Assembly: GCA_032719365.1 (NCBI GenBank) | Contig: CM064867.1 | Coordinates: 63,672,136 to 63,736,135, forward strand | Direction of reading: 5' to 3' | DNA: 64,000 bases | Source of the DNA: Prinsepia uniflora | Lineage: Eukaryota > Streptophyta > Magnoliopsida > Rosales > Rosaceae | Part shown: in pieces, positions 1 through 9,588 of the stretch | Numbering within the stretch: position 1 is the first letter of the stretch | Layout: every line of letters begins with the position of its first letter | Notes under the pieces: generated by a model | Told to the model about the DNA's origin: nothing | Databases searched by the model: none | The model's input: the letters and a program-made list of their open reading frames with translations, nothing else | Translations under genes and position numbers: made by a program

Positions 1-445
1 CATGTATGGATTTACGGGTTGTTTTGTGATTTCGGGTCGGGGACCCAAATGTTTTTATGGGTGATGACGGTTTATGGGGCCGGGCATGAACCCTTGAATC
101 ATTTTGAGGATGTTTTTAAATAGTTTTATGAATGTTTTGCTATATGGTATTTGAATGTATGCATATGCTTTTATTGAAGAGCATAAAAGTCTTTATAAGA
201 AAATGGTTTTATTAAAATATTATTTTGTCCACTCATAGTTTTCGTGTCTTAATGCCCTTCAGGTTGATCGCGGATGCGGGCTGTAGCAGAGACGAGACAT
301 CACTCCCCTCCTCCTATGATCCTGACGCACTCTGATAGCCCCGGCGAGGGCTAAAGATGGAATTTTCCCTAGTCTGACACGTGGTGTCAGACGGGATCAG
401 ACGGGTCCCACGTTAATCCCGGGGGATTTGGGACCGGTCCTGACA
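1..445 (+). mobile_element. 3' end of the 5' LTR of element D (cut by window edge)
   Basis: This stretch matches 9145-9588, the end of the 3' LTR of the same element, with roughly a dozen to fifteen differences by eye. It ends in CCGGTCCTGACA and is followed at 449-460 by TGGTATCAGAGC, the primer site matching the 3' end of plant initiator-Met tRNA. The divergence of about 3% makes D clearly older than element B. The rest of this LTR lies outside the window. Confidence 0.85.
372..392 (+). other. Perfect hairpin near the LTR end (element D)
   Basis: A 9-nt arm GTCTGACAC is followed by a 3-nt loop (GTG) and its exact reverse complement. The same hairpin, with changes, occurs about 50-70 nt before the end of several other LTRs here (9516-9536, 20008-20028, 34379-34399). 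It would sit in the transcribed leader between the LTR body and the primer site. Confidence 0.7.
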
Positions 446-516
446 AGTTGGTATCAGAGCCAAACCCCAACCGAGAAGTGTGCCAGCGAAGACGCTGGGC
501 CCTAAGGGGGGTGGAT
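446..516 (+). mobile_element. Cassandra-type internal region with primer site, behind the D LTR
   Basis: The segment begins with the primer site TGGTATCAGAGC (449-460) and ends in a purine run before TGTAAGACCCG. It matches the 71-bp internal region of the complete Cassandra-like element at 16748-16818 almost base for base. It directly abuts the end of the D LTR rather than a Cassandra 5' LTR, so this is a mosaic of two elements. Confidence 0.75.
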
Positions 517-1021
517 TGTAAGACCCGTGTCTTGGACGGAACGTTGAACAATCCCACATTCCTGCGAGGGGGGAATGGTCTGGGAAGTGAATGGTGGTGT
601 GCCTTAAAGGTGTAGGCACACACCTATCTAGCATGAGGCCTTCCGTGGTCGCGTTGGTTAGAGGCTTACCTTTGAGTATTGCTCTACCACGAGGTCACGA
701 GAACAAAACCCAGCGGGCGCATTGGAGGGAGATTCCCAATGGCGTGCCGATCTGTGGACAATATCATGCTAGATAGAGCGTGCCGTTGCGCCACTCTGAT
801 TTAGACGAGGCCTTTTGGGAGCTCAAGTGACTTTGGGGGGGATTGGAACACCAAAGTTAAGCGAGTTGAGGCTGGTGCAATTCCATGATGGGTGACCCCT
901 TGGGAAGTTACACCGTGAGCTCCCGAAAACAAAACCGTGAGGGCAAGGGCAAGGAGGCCCAAAGCAGACAATATCGTGCTAGATGAATCGGGACCTGACA
1001 GAAGAGGGTCGGGTCCTGACA
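517..1021 (+). mobile_element. Cassandra-type LTR containing 5S rRNA-like sequence
   Basis: It starts TGTAAGACCCGTG and ends GGGTCCTGACA, matching the LTRs at 16092-16747 and 16819-17300. Inside are a tRNA-like part (about 645-715, with an A-box-like GCGTTGGTTAGAGG and a B-box-like region) and a 5S rRNA-like part. A primer-site remnant (TTGTATCAGAGC) follows, and the D internal region then resumes. Cassandra is a known group of miniature LTR elements whose LTRs carry 5S rRNA sequence. Confidence 0.75.
816..929 (+). repeat. 5S rRNA-derived domain inside the Cassandra LTR
   Basis: Blocks such as CCAAAGTTAAGCG and GATGGGTGACC..CTGGGAAG are hallmarks of plant 5S rRNA and occur here in the correct order and spacing. 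The domain is diverged and lies inside an LTR, so it is not a functional rRNA gene. In Cassandra elements this region supplies an internal RNA polymerase III promoter. Confidence 0.75.
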
Positions 1022-2189
1022 AGTTTGTATCAGAGCATGTTTTGCTCGTGGAGTACGTGCAGGTCGAGGATGTGATGTCTCTGAGGTCGTAGCAGCCCGT
1101 CATCAACCTGGTAGTTAAGGCATTAGTACGGGGATTCGGTAGAAGCGAACCTTAAGTTAGAAGGTGTTTGTCATGCGATACGGTAGTTTGACGTTCGATT
1201 GGCATGGAATGCCACGCGTTTCGCTGTTGGATCCTGAGTAGGATCAGAATTTGTGTGATAGATAATGGCTTGGAGCCATGGTGTTACCAGTGGATAGGTT
1301 TGTGCTGACCGGTAAACACAGTATGATGACTTGAGAGTCGTGACCGCTCGACAGTAGGGTCGTGTCAGATAGAGGTTGTACGGATTAATACCTGTGTGGT
1401 CAGAGGTTAGGGTCACCCGATTTACAATGACCCTGGACAATTACACTCACGACGGTTGGAAATAGAAATGTGTGAATCTTTTTGGAGCAGCGTTGCCATG
1501 TTTCGATGTGTCGAATCCCGGTGGGATGTCGACTGGCAGGAGATGCCAGAGTAGTTGTGGCGTGATACGATAGGATGCGATTGCGCACTTAGCGCTTGTG
1601 CAGTATTGGACACGAAGTATGGCCAAGTTGTTGTGAAGGCCAACGGTTGAGAGCCGTAGAGTTACATGAGGACGAGATCCTCAGAGTGTCGTGATTGGCT
1701 GGTTTGGTACCAGTATTGGAGTATGACGACTCTTTAGAGTCGAGATGGAGGGATCAGTCAGGATGGTAGGGCTGCAGCGGGCAGTCGGGTTTGTGATAAC
1801 CCTAGTAGGTGATTGTTTGGACAAGTTACCATGAGTGTCGTACTTGTGATCTGATCCAGAGGTGGACCGATCAATGGATGTTACGTGTGGAGTGGTTGGT
1901 ACTGGCGGTGAGACTACCGCATGGTTTGAGAGTCTCGATAGAAAAGTATTTGTGAGATTGGTCTGCACGAGGTGGTGACAGACGCTACTATCGATGGACG
2001 TGATCGAGTCCTATCAAATTGGATGGACTCAGGTTGCCGTGACGATTGTGACGATAGGATTCGTCAGTCGTGACGATGATACGAGGTGCGTGAGGGACGC
2101 ACAGTATGAGTAGTTCAGTGAAGGTGGTTGTTATAAGTGGGACAAAGAGGATCCCGAGTGGCTCAGTGCAAGGTACGAGAGTACTTGGT

Positions 2190-2322
2190 ATGGAGACCAG
2201 TTTCCCCAGTGTTGGAGATTAGTTTTCTCAATGATGGAGACCTGTTTCCCAGTGATGGAGACCAGTTTCTTCAGTGATGGAGATTAGTTTCCCCAGTAAT
2301 GGGAACTAGTTCCCCCAGTGCT
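2190..2322 (+). repeat. Short tandem repeat, about six units of 22 bp
   Basis: The unit is close to TGGAGACCAGTTTCCCCAGT plus two bases, repeated about six times with substitutions (GAGATTAG, GAGACCTG and GGAACTAG variants). It lies in the internal region of element D and has no coding continuity. Confidence 0.8.
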
Positions 2323-3801
2323 GCGAGATTGAGTCACGAGGGTGTACTCAGAAGCATTAAGGTGACACGTGAGATACAGGTACGAATGGATGACGTAAGT
2401 GACGTCTTATGACGTATGGGTCGATTTGTCGGATTTGGTAAGTATGCAGAGATTTGGCTGCAGATCACAACAGGAGTCTGTTGTGACTCTTCAGCTGAGC
2501 GGTACATCGGATTAGGATGACTTGACATCCTTTTGGATGTGCATATACGGTAGTAACCGGATAGGCGAGTTGGAGTTTACGGACACGTGGATGTTGTCCG
2601 AGTGGGTTGTGGACGTGAGAGTCCATTGGTAAATGGTATTGGTTGACTACGGTTGACCATACCTCCGGAGTTGGGGACATGGCACTTGTTTGCCCATAGG
2701 ACGCGGAATACTCTTGTGATGAGTGAGTGTCCAAGTTGATGGGTGGATGTTCACTTGGTGACGGACGGTTGGGGTCCGGACCAAGGTTGGAGTGCGTACA
2801 GTAGTATGTGGTTGGACGTTTCCAGACTGCAGTCCTTGAGTAGGTCGGGGATGCCACGATGTGTTGTGATGTGGGTGTATCGGAGTGTTGTGCACGTTCG
2901 ATGATGGGATTGATCACGATCAATCGGTATGTCAGGTTGAGAGTGTCACGAGATTACGAGAATGTTGCAGATTGGATAGAGTCCTAGATGGACATGAGTG
3001 GCGATCGGATTAGATCCGATAGTGACAGTTTGGAGACTCGAGGTGAGTCTAGATGACAAGTGGTATCGCTGAGTGATGCGAGGTACAATATGAGGACTCG
3101 AGAGCGAGTCGAGATCAGAGTAGCGCATCGAAGCGCAGTGGAGCCGGGTGTTGCCAGCTGGTCACGACGGATGTGACATGTGAGGGTAATGGATGGATAG
3201 TTATCCGATGCGTTCGGATCGATGTGGTTGATGAGACTCTCAGAAGAGTCAGTTTTGGGTATAAGAATTTGAGAGAGTTGACTCATACGAGCAGTTAGAG
3301 TCCGTTTGGGCATATGTCTGAGGATGACCTACGAGATGGGATTCATGCCATTGTGATGGCAGGATCTGTAGGATGCTGTCTGATCGGATGCTGAGCAGGA
3401 TGTCAGCTTGGCAGTGATAGCTTTTAATGGGGATGCGTTTTCAGCCTGACGACTGTCAGATGGAACATATCAGAGTGCCAGACCAGAAAGCCATTTGGAT
3501 GTCAGTTTGTTATTGCTAACCTGTCAAGTGAGTGACAGGCGTAATCGACGAGTGTCGACATTTTGTCTCGAGTGAGACATACGAGCAGACGTGTAGTTCT
3601 CGAGAGTGAATTGGAGCTTTGGAGGCTCCGATGACAGTACGTACCGAGGACGATACCGCTGAGTACGGTATGTGTGTTGGACGTGTACTACTACATGAGT
3701 ATTCTCGTGTGGGTGCAGCGATCCGAGTAGAGGAAAAGGGTTGGATTCCATAGTTTGGTTATGGAATCGGGTCAATTTGAATTTCGAGGACGAAATTCCT
3801 T

Positions 3802-3812
3802 AAGGGGAGAAG
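3802..3812 (+). other. Polypurine tract of element D
   Basis: The purine run AAGGGGAGAAG lies just before the 3' LTR start TGTGACAACCCG. This is the position and composition expected of the plus-strand priming site of an LTR retrotransposon. Confidence 0.8.
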
Positions 3813-4331
3813 TTTGTGACAACCCGTCCCCAATTAAAGGGATTAATTAAGGATTAATAATGGATTAGCGAGACTAATCAGAGATTAGACGAGGATTAGC
3901 GAACGTTCGGGCGAAATGACGATTTTATCCTTGGAATGGGGAAATCGTTGAATTTTTATTCGGACAGTCAAATGGACTTTGATCGATGACCGTGATGTAG
4001 TTCGTGACGTCACGAGTTCATAGACAGGTGGCACGTTCAATTCTGACGTTCGAGGAGGAAGTTATGACGTTCGGATGTTTAGGGGCATTTTGGTAATTTT
4101 GAGTAAAAGGGGTCAAATATTGACTTTTTGACCAGGATGTCCAATGGTCAAGGGCCGAGGACCATTACGTAGATAAGGACAATACGAATCCATAGACAGG
4201 CGGCACGTCGAATTCGGATGTTCGACGGCGAGGTTACGGTTCACGGAAGTTCAAGTGCACTATTGCACGAATTACGAAATAACTTAACTTTTGGACTTTA
4301 GTGGGGCCCAGATAATTAATGGAGGCCCAAT

Positions 4332-4357
4332 GGATGAGTGACAAGTGTCACCCATCC
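4332..4357 (+). repeat. 26-bp LTR palindrome (D copy)
   Basis: The arm GGATGAGTGACA, spacer AG, and an inverted arm with one mismatch. The same palindrome is present in families A, C, F and G. Confidence 0.75.
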
Positions 4358-5385
4358 ATAGGCCACCTATATTCATTCATGCATCGACCATCCTTTTCAT
4401 TTCTTTATTCAAACACAAACAACCCACCCGATCTCATTTTTTCTCTCATCTGTGCAACCCAAACCCATCCAACCTTCAACCCATGATCAGCTGGGAGGAC
4501 CAGAGAGATGGAGGGAGCTGAGGATGGCTGCTGGAAGCCTGAAACGCAGTCCACGGCGGCGAGAGGAGGAGAAACCCGAGAATGCACCCGGTTAGCCCAT
4601 TTTCGATCCATTTTCCATTTTTATTGTTATGGGTTGTTTTTGATGGTTTTAATGAATCCATTAGTTTGTTAGGAAGTCATTAGGAAGGTTTTAGGAAGCT
4701 TGGGACGGCTATGAAGCCGTGGGTGGATTTTGGAAACATTGAACCGGTTGGTTCAAAATCAAACCATAGGATTTAGGTGCTTTTAGGTAGTTTTAATGAT
4801 TAGAAATGATAGGGAATGAAGAAATAGGAATTATAGGATTTATTAGGGTTGAAATCGGACCAAAACAGAGGGAGGAAAGCACTGAACCGGTCACGCCGGT
4901 TCAGCACAGTGCTGTGAACAGTGAACCGGTTCAGCTGGAGGTTAGGGACGATGAATAGTGTTTTGGACCTTCTTGGGGCGCGTGAACAGTAATTTGGGAA
5001 AGTTTTCAACATATGAAATCATCTATTAGATGTAAAGAAGATTTTGGGACTGGTCTCGTGTCAATCGGACATCGTTTCGATAGGTTTCGGGCTGTCCGAA
5101 GGTTTAGGATCAGTTTAAAAATAGTTAAAAGTTCGGGAAAATTACGGGGCTTTAGTGAGGGGTTATTTAAGTAGTTAATAACCCTCTAAATGAATTTGGA
5201 CAGGTTTGGAAATCCCGGAGGCGACGTTTGGCCCGGGAAGATGTTATGGCATGCATATCGAGGCGGCAGTTCGGACGGTTTGTGAGTGGACCTTTCTTTC
5301 GAACTTGATGCATGCATAAATATTTTATAATTTTTTAATATATGTTTTGTGATGCCATGAGTGCATTTGTTTGTGGTAGCCTAGG

Positions 5386-5390
5386 ATTTA
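5386..5390 (+). repeat. Target-site duplication of solo LTR E, left copy
   Basis: ATTTA immediately precedes TGTAACGCCCCGG. The same five bases follow the LTR end at 7984-7988. Confidence 0.85.
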
Positions 5391-6611
5391 TGTAACGCCC
5401 CGGAAATTTGAGGATTTTAATATTGTAAATTTATGTATAAATTGACGTTTTTACCCCTGTGAATTATATTGCCCAAATTGTTGACTTTTTGATTGGTGGG
5501 TCAAACGAACTTTGTCCGATGACCGTGACGTAGTTCGGGACGTCACGAGTCCATAGACAGGTGGCACGTCCAATTCGGACGATCAGGGAAAAAGTTATGA
5601 CTATCGGAAGTTCAGGGATCGTTTGGCAACTAATTTTCACACGACTCAAGGATCGTTAGGTAGGTTTCGATGCCCTGATTCCGTAGACAGGCGGCACGCT
5701 GAAATCGGATGTCGGATGGCGGAGTTACGGGTCTGGAAAGTGAAGGGTATTTTGGTAATTTCTGAACTAGGGGAATTTTGGTCATTTTACCCCTAGTCAC
5801 TGTAGTAACCGCGGGGGAACAAGTGCTGCACCACCGTGTGCGGTGGTTCTGAGTCCCAATTGATTAATCAGTGTGTGAGTTGGAAAGATGGGATTGTTTA
5901 AAGCCCCATAGGCATCAGAACATGGCTGAACGTGGACACCATTTGTTTATTCAAGCTTCGAAGCTTTTCGGGGAACAACTCTCAGTGGACAGTTTGGCTT
6001 CCACGAGCTGTTGGACAACACGGTTCCATTAACTGAGTGAGATTCTGAATGAGCTTATATCTGTGGAAGTGAAGGCTGAGAGCTAGAGAGGAAATCTGAG
6101 GAAACAGAAAATATGGAAAATTGGAGGGAAATCAGGATTTAATTTCTGCGGTCTGTTGGACCAATCTAAACACAGTGTGAGCTTTTTGAGAGTGTTTAGA
6201 ACACATCCATATCAAAATCGAAGGTAACCAGCTACGGGTGAGCTGGGACGGTGACTGCCGTGTTCAGAGGAATTTCAGAGGTTTGGACGGCTACTTCCAG
6301 GTAATGTTTCGTTTAATTGATCATTTGTTTCAGTTAGTTTTAGCCTTAGGAAGCATTCTGGGAGGTTAATTTGATTATGGTTTGGAAACCAGTGAGTTGG
6401 GGTGATCACGGGTCGAAGGGCCATTTAAGGATTTATTTAGGCTAATTAATGACTCAGAACTTAAATTAGATGTTTAAATAACATGATAGGATCAAAATGG
6501 GTTGAAATCGAGTGGAAATTAAGGGTTAATTACCCGGGTCATGACGCGAGTTGAAGGTCCGAATAGCAGGGCTATCGGGTGAAGATGGTGACACTGTAGC
6601 TACAGTGTCAG

Positions 6612-6630
6612 GCGCGTGGCTTTCACGCGC
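6612..6630 (+). other. CGCG hairpin in LTR E
   Basis: The arm GCGCGTG, a 5-nt loop GCTTT, then CACGCGC. It is followed by further GCGCGTG copies and preceded by ACTGTAGC. The same arrangement occurs in families A, B and C with different loops. Confidence 0.75.
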
Positions 6631-7317
6631 AGCCACTTTGGGCGGCGCGTGAGGGCGCGTTGGGCCTTATCTCTGATCACGATCAACATGACTTTTATTC
6701 CTCTCATCATTCTGAACATATTTGGTGAAGTAACCATGTTGATTTGAGATAGGTTGGAGGGTCAGTTTAGGGCCGGTTGTCTCGGGAAGCGTGTTTGGAC
6801 GGTTTCCCCGAGCCGGTTTTTGTTTCGGACTTTTTGGATTAATGTTAAAAACTTTTAGTGACCCTTACGTATAAATTGGTCTGACAGGAATTGTACGATA
6901 ATCCCGGAACAGGTCCGTCCGCGCAGATTCGCAGCGCGATCGTACTATGAGTGGGCCCGATTTCATTAAACCCTTGCATGCTTAAATATTTTCTGATTTA
7001 CTTATATATTCACATGCTGGAATCAAGAAACGGTTTTGATGATATTGAAATTATGGTTATGACACGTTTCACGGTATTTGGGTTTGAGACCCGTCTGGTG
7101 AAACTTAAAGATTGGTTTTGGATTCTATCTATGTATATTGTTTTGCATGTGGATATCAATAAAATGTATTTGGTACTGCACTGTATATATCCACTCTTGT
7201 GATACTGTCTCCTCCGGATGTGGTACCCCGGAGCGGTCACGGCGCATTGCTTGCGAGGGGTCATTCTACGGAGGAACCGGACCGTAAAATGACTCAGGAG
7301 CAGGATTGCTATAATTT

Positions 7318-7476
7318 GACGTCAGGGACGTCGAGCGTCTAGGACGCTAGGCATCTGAGATGTCGTACCCAGACAGGGTTCGGGGATTGGATTCGGGATT
7401 GAGACCCCGAGTGGCACGCTTAGCCTTGGGACTGTGACCTTATTGGACGTTAGGGACGTCAGACATCTAGGATGTC
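7318..7476 (+). repeat. Cluster of mini-hairpins with 3-nt loops (LTR E)
   Basis: GACGTC-AGG-GACGTC (7318-7332), AGCGTC-TAG-GACGCT (7334-7348), CATC-TGA-GATG (about 7352-7362) and GACATC-TAG-GATGTC (7462-7476) are exact or near-exact inverted repeats. Family B has the same series at 37475-37634 with changed bases but preserved pairing. Confidence 0.75.
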
Positions 7477-7983
7477 AGGATCGGAGTGTATAGTGCAGTG
7501 GCTAAAATTATGTTTATGGTTTTATTACATGCCTTATGGTTCATATTATATGATTTATGGTTTTAAATTCTGGTGCATGCATGTTTGGAAAACGGAGGGG
7601 TAAATTATATGTTTTACTTATTAAACTGTTTTATAAACTTGAGTTTCGGCCCACTCACCCTTAATGTTTTGGTAACCCCTCCAGGCTGTGCTACTGAGGT
7701 AGAGGAGGATCCTAAGGCTGAGGTATAGATCTACTTCTGCGTATCTGAACCCCTGTCAGGTGGTTTGACCCGCAGGATTATTTTAGAGTCGTGCTCGTAA
7801 TTTGTAATTTTGGTTTTCATCACTTGTCTGACATCTGTTAAATTTGGATTTGATGTATAACTTTAGTTTGGTTATTTATTCATTTGAACGTTTGAGGTTA
7901 AAATTGGTATGTTATTTTGGGTGTCAGACGGGAGCAGGGCACGCCCTCTTGTGGTCCCCGTGGGATCGGGGCGGGTCCTGTCA

Positions 7984-7988
7984 ATTTA
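7984..7988 (+). repeat. Target-site duplication of solo LTR E, right copy
   Basis: ATTTA directly follows the LTR end CCTGTCA and matches 5386-5390. Confidence 0.85.
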
Positions 7989-8089
7989 CGTATTTGCACG
8001 TATTTCGAGATTTTCAGTTTTATACGATGCATATACGTTCTAGGTTTTAACGAGGGTTTAGTAAATGGATTTCGGATTTAGAAACGTGA

Positions 8090-8500
8090 ACTCGGGCGTG
8101 AGATCCAATTGATTTACAAAATCTCGGACTTGGAGTCCATTTAATTTGACGAGGAATCGGACCTAGGGTCCACTTGAGTTATTCGATCGGACCGAGGGTC
8201 CAGTTGATTTACGATTCGGGTTTGAGGCCCAGTTAGTTGTACTATTGGGCTTGATGCCCCGTTGATTGATGATATCGGGCCTGAGACCCATTTAGTTGAG
8301 ATATCGGGCTTAGGGCCCTATTGGTTGTAAACAGTTATTCGTGTTATCGGGCTTGAGTCCCAGTTCAGTTTGTGAAATGAGAATTCGGGCTTGAGACCCT
8401 ATTGAACTGTGGATTTAGGCCGAGGCCTGTGAAAATGATTTGAATCGGATTCAAGGAATCCTGTTGAGATGAATCAGGTATGAGACCCAGTTGAAAAGTG
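8090..8500 (+). repeat. Degenerate tandem array of GGGCnnnGAGRCCC-type mini-hairpins
   Basis: Roughly ten units spaced 30-60 bp apart, each with a short inverted repeat around a 3-5-nt loop, e.g. GGACT-TGG-AGTCC, GGACC-TAG-GGTCC, GGACC-GAG-GGTCC, GGGC-TTGAT-GCCC. Between them lies an AATTGATTTA-like spacer. Both arms change together between units. Confidence 0.75.
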
Positions 8501-8924
8501 ATTAAAGAAAGAAAGAAAAGAATTGAAATGAATGAACCCTCTATATTGATTATATGGTCTCCTCCAGACGTCGACTTGGAGAGTCACGATCCACAGACCA
8601 GAGTGGGTATCCCCATAGGGATCCCGTTCCAGGAGTGTTGGTTACTTATGTTGTGGTCCCGGACCAGATTCCGGTGAGATATGTGGACTAGATCCAGAGA
8701 GAGAGCTCGGACTAGATCCAGTGATTGAGCCTCCCAGATGGAGATTCTTGGGAGAAGACTCGAAGTGAGACCCCGAGTAGTGTGCACACTAGATATAGAT
8801 GATATCGTGACATTTATCGGGGATGTGTTCCCGAGGGGCTGTGTGCCCCGAGTTGGCATCTTCTCGGAAGTGCCGCGGATGGGTTATACGTACTTCGATA
8901 CGTATGTGGTTTATGGAAAGTGAA

Positions 8925-9135
8925 TTGGGGGCAGAGACCCCGTGTTTTATGATTTGGAAAGTGATTTGGGGGTGGAGACCCCGTATCCTGTGTTCCATGA
9001 TTCGGAAAGTGTTTTGGGGCGAGACCCCGTATTCGATGTTTTAGAAATGATTTGGGGGCAGAGACCCCGTATTGTATGTTTTGGTATTTCACTGAGAATG
9101 GGTTGGGCTGAGTCCCCCGTATGTTGATTTGGGCT
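8925..9135 (+). repeat. Second mini-hairpin array (GGGGnnnnnCCCC type)
   Basis: Four to five units spaced 55-60 bp apart, built on GATTTGGGGGCAGAGACCCC with variants GGGGT-GGAG-ACCCC and GGGG-CGAGA-CCCC. Spacers resemble TGTTTTATGATTTGGAAAGT. Confidence 0.75.
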
Positions 9136-9588
9136 GAGTTCCCACATGTATGGATTTACGGGTTGTTTTGTGATTTCGGGTCGGGGACCCAAATGTTTTT
9201 ATGGGTGATGACGGTTTATGGGGCCGGGCATGAACCCTTGAATCATTTTGAGGATGTTTTTAAATAGTTTTATGAATGTTTTGCTAAATGGTATTTGAAT
9301 GCATGCATATGCTTTTATTGAAGGGCATAAAAGTCTTTATACGAAAATGCTTTTATTAAAATATTATTTTGTCCCCTCACAGTTTTCGTGTTTTAATGCC
9401 CTTCAGGTTGATCGCGGATGCGGGCTGTAGCAGAGACGAGACATCACTCCCCTCCTCCTACGATCCTGACGCACTCTGATAGCCCTGGCGAGGGCTAAAG
9501 ATGGAATTTTCCCTGGTCTGACACGTGTTGTCAGACGGGATCAGGCGGGTCCCATGTAATCCCGGGGGATTTGGGACCGGTCCTGACA

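Larger units (their letters stand above)
1022..3814 (+). mobile_element. Internal region of element D, non-coding
   Basis: About 2.8 kb between the Cassandra segment and the 3' LTR. Its start resembles the post-primer region of family A (GGTCGAGGATGTGAT..., then GATCAACCTG-type sequence). No frame encodes recognisable gag, protease, reverse transcriptase or integrase; the open frames are short and mostly antisense. The end reads like a residual N-F-E-D-E-I tail followed by a polypurine tract, as at the end of Ty3/gypsy integrase frames. I classify it as a large non-autonomous element. Confidence 0.7.
3815..5390 (+). mobile_element. 3' LTR of element D, left part (interrupted by solo LTR E)
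   Basis: It begins TGTGACAACCCGTC after the polypurine tract. It carries the shared LTR modules: paired TTGAC boxes, GACGTCACGAG at about 4008, the 26-bp palindrome at 4332-4357 and the block ending TTTGTGAGTGGAC at about 5290. The LTR is split at 5390 by solo LTR E and resumes at 7989. The two parts together are about 3.2 kb. Confidence 0.85.
5391..7983 (+). mobile_element. Solo LTR E, 2.6 kb, inserted in the D 3' LTR
   Basis: It starts TGTAACGCCCCGG, ends GCGGGTCCTGTCA and is flanked by ATTTA on both sides. It has no primer site, internal region or second LTR, so it is a solo LTR left by LTR-LTR recombination. It contains the CGCG hairpin at 6612-6630, a cluster of mini-hairpins (7318-7362 and 7446-7476) and an acceptor-like CCCCTCCAG|G near 7684. 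It lacks the 26-bp palindrome and the GTGAGT donor-like site seen in other families. Confidence 0.9.
7989..9588 (+). mobile_element. 3' LTR of element D, right part
   Basis: It continues the LTR broken at 5390 and ends GGACCGGTCCTGACA. The last 444 bp match 1-445. It contains two arrays of short inverted repeats (about 8090-8500 and 8925-9135) and an acceptor-like CCCTTCAG|GTTGA ending at 9406. The host flank begins at 9589; the matching duplication on the left lies outside the window. Confidence 0.85.

Noticed and set aside
645..715. A tRNA gene
   Set aside because: A- and B-box-like words are present, but no cloverleaf with a proper acceptor stem and anticodon arm can be drawn. It is a SINE/tRNA-like block in a Cassandra LTR.
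816..929. A 5S rRNA gene
   Set aside because: The 5S-like blocks are real, but the same sequence recurs in the LTRs of a TRIM element with a target-site duplication, and it is too diverged. It is Cassandra LTR sequence.
8090..9135. A CRISPR-like array of repeats and spacers
   Set aside because: This is a plant LTR; the repeats are degenerate, spacing is uneven and no cas genes exist.
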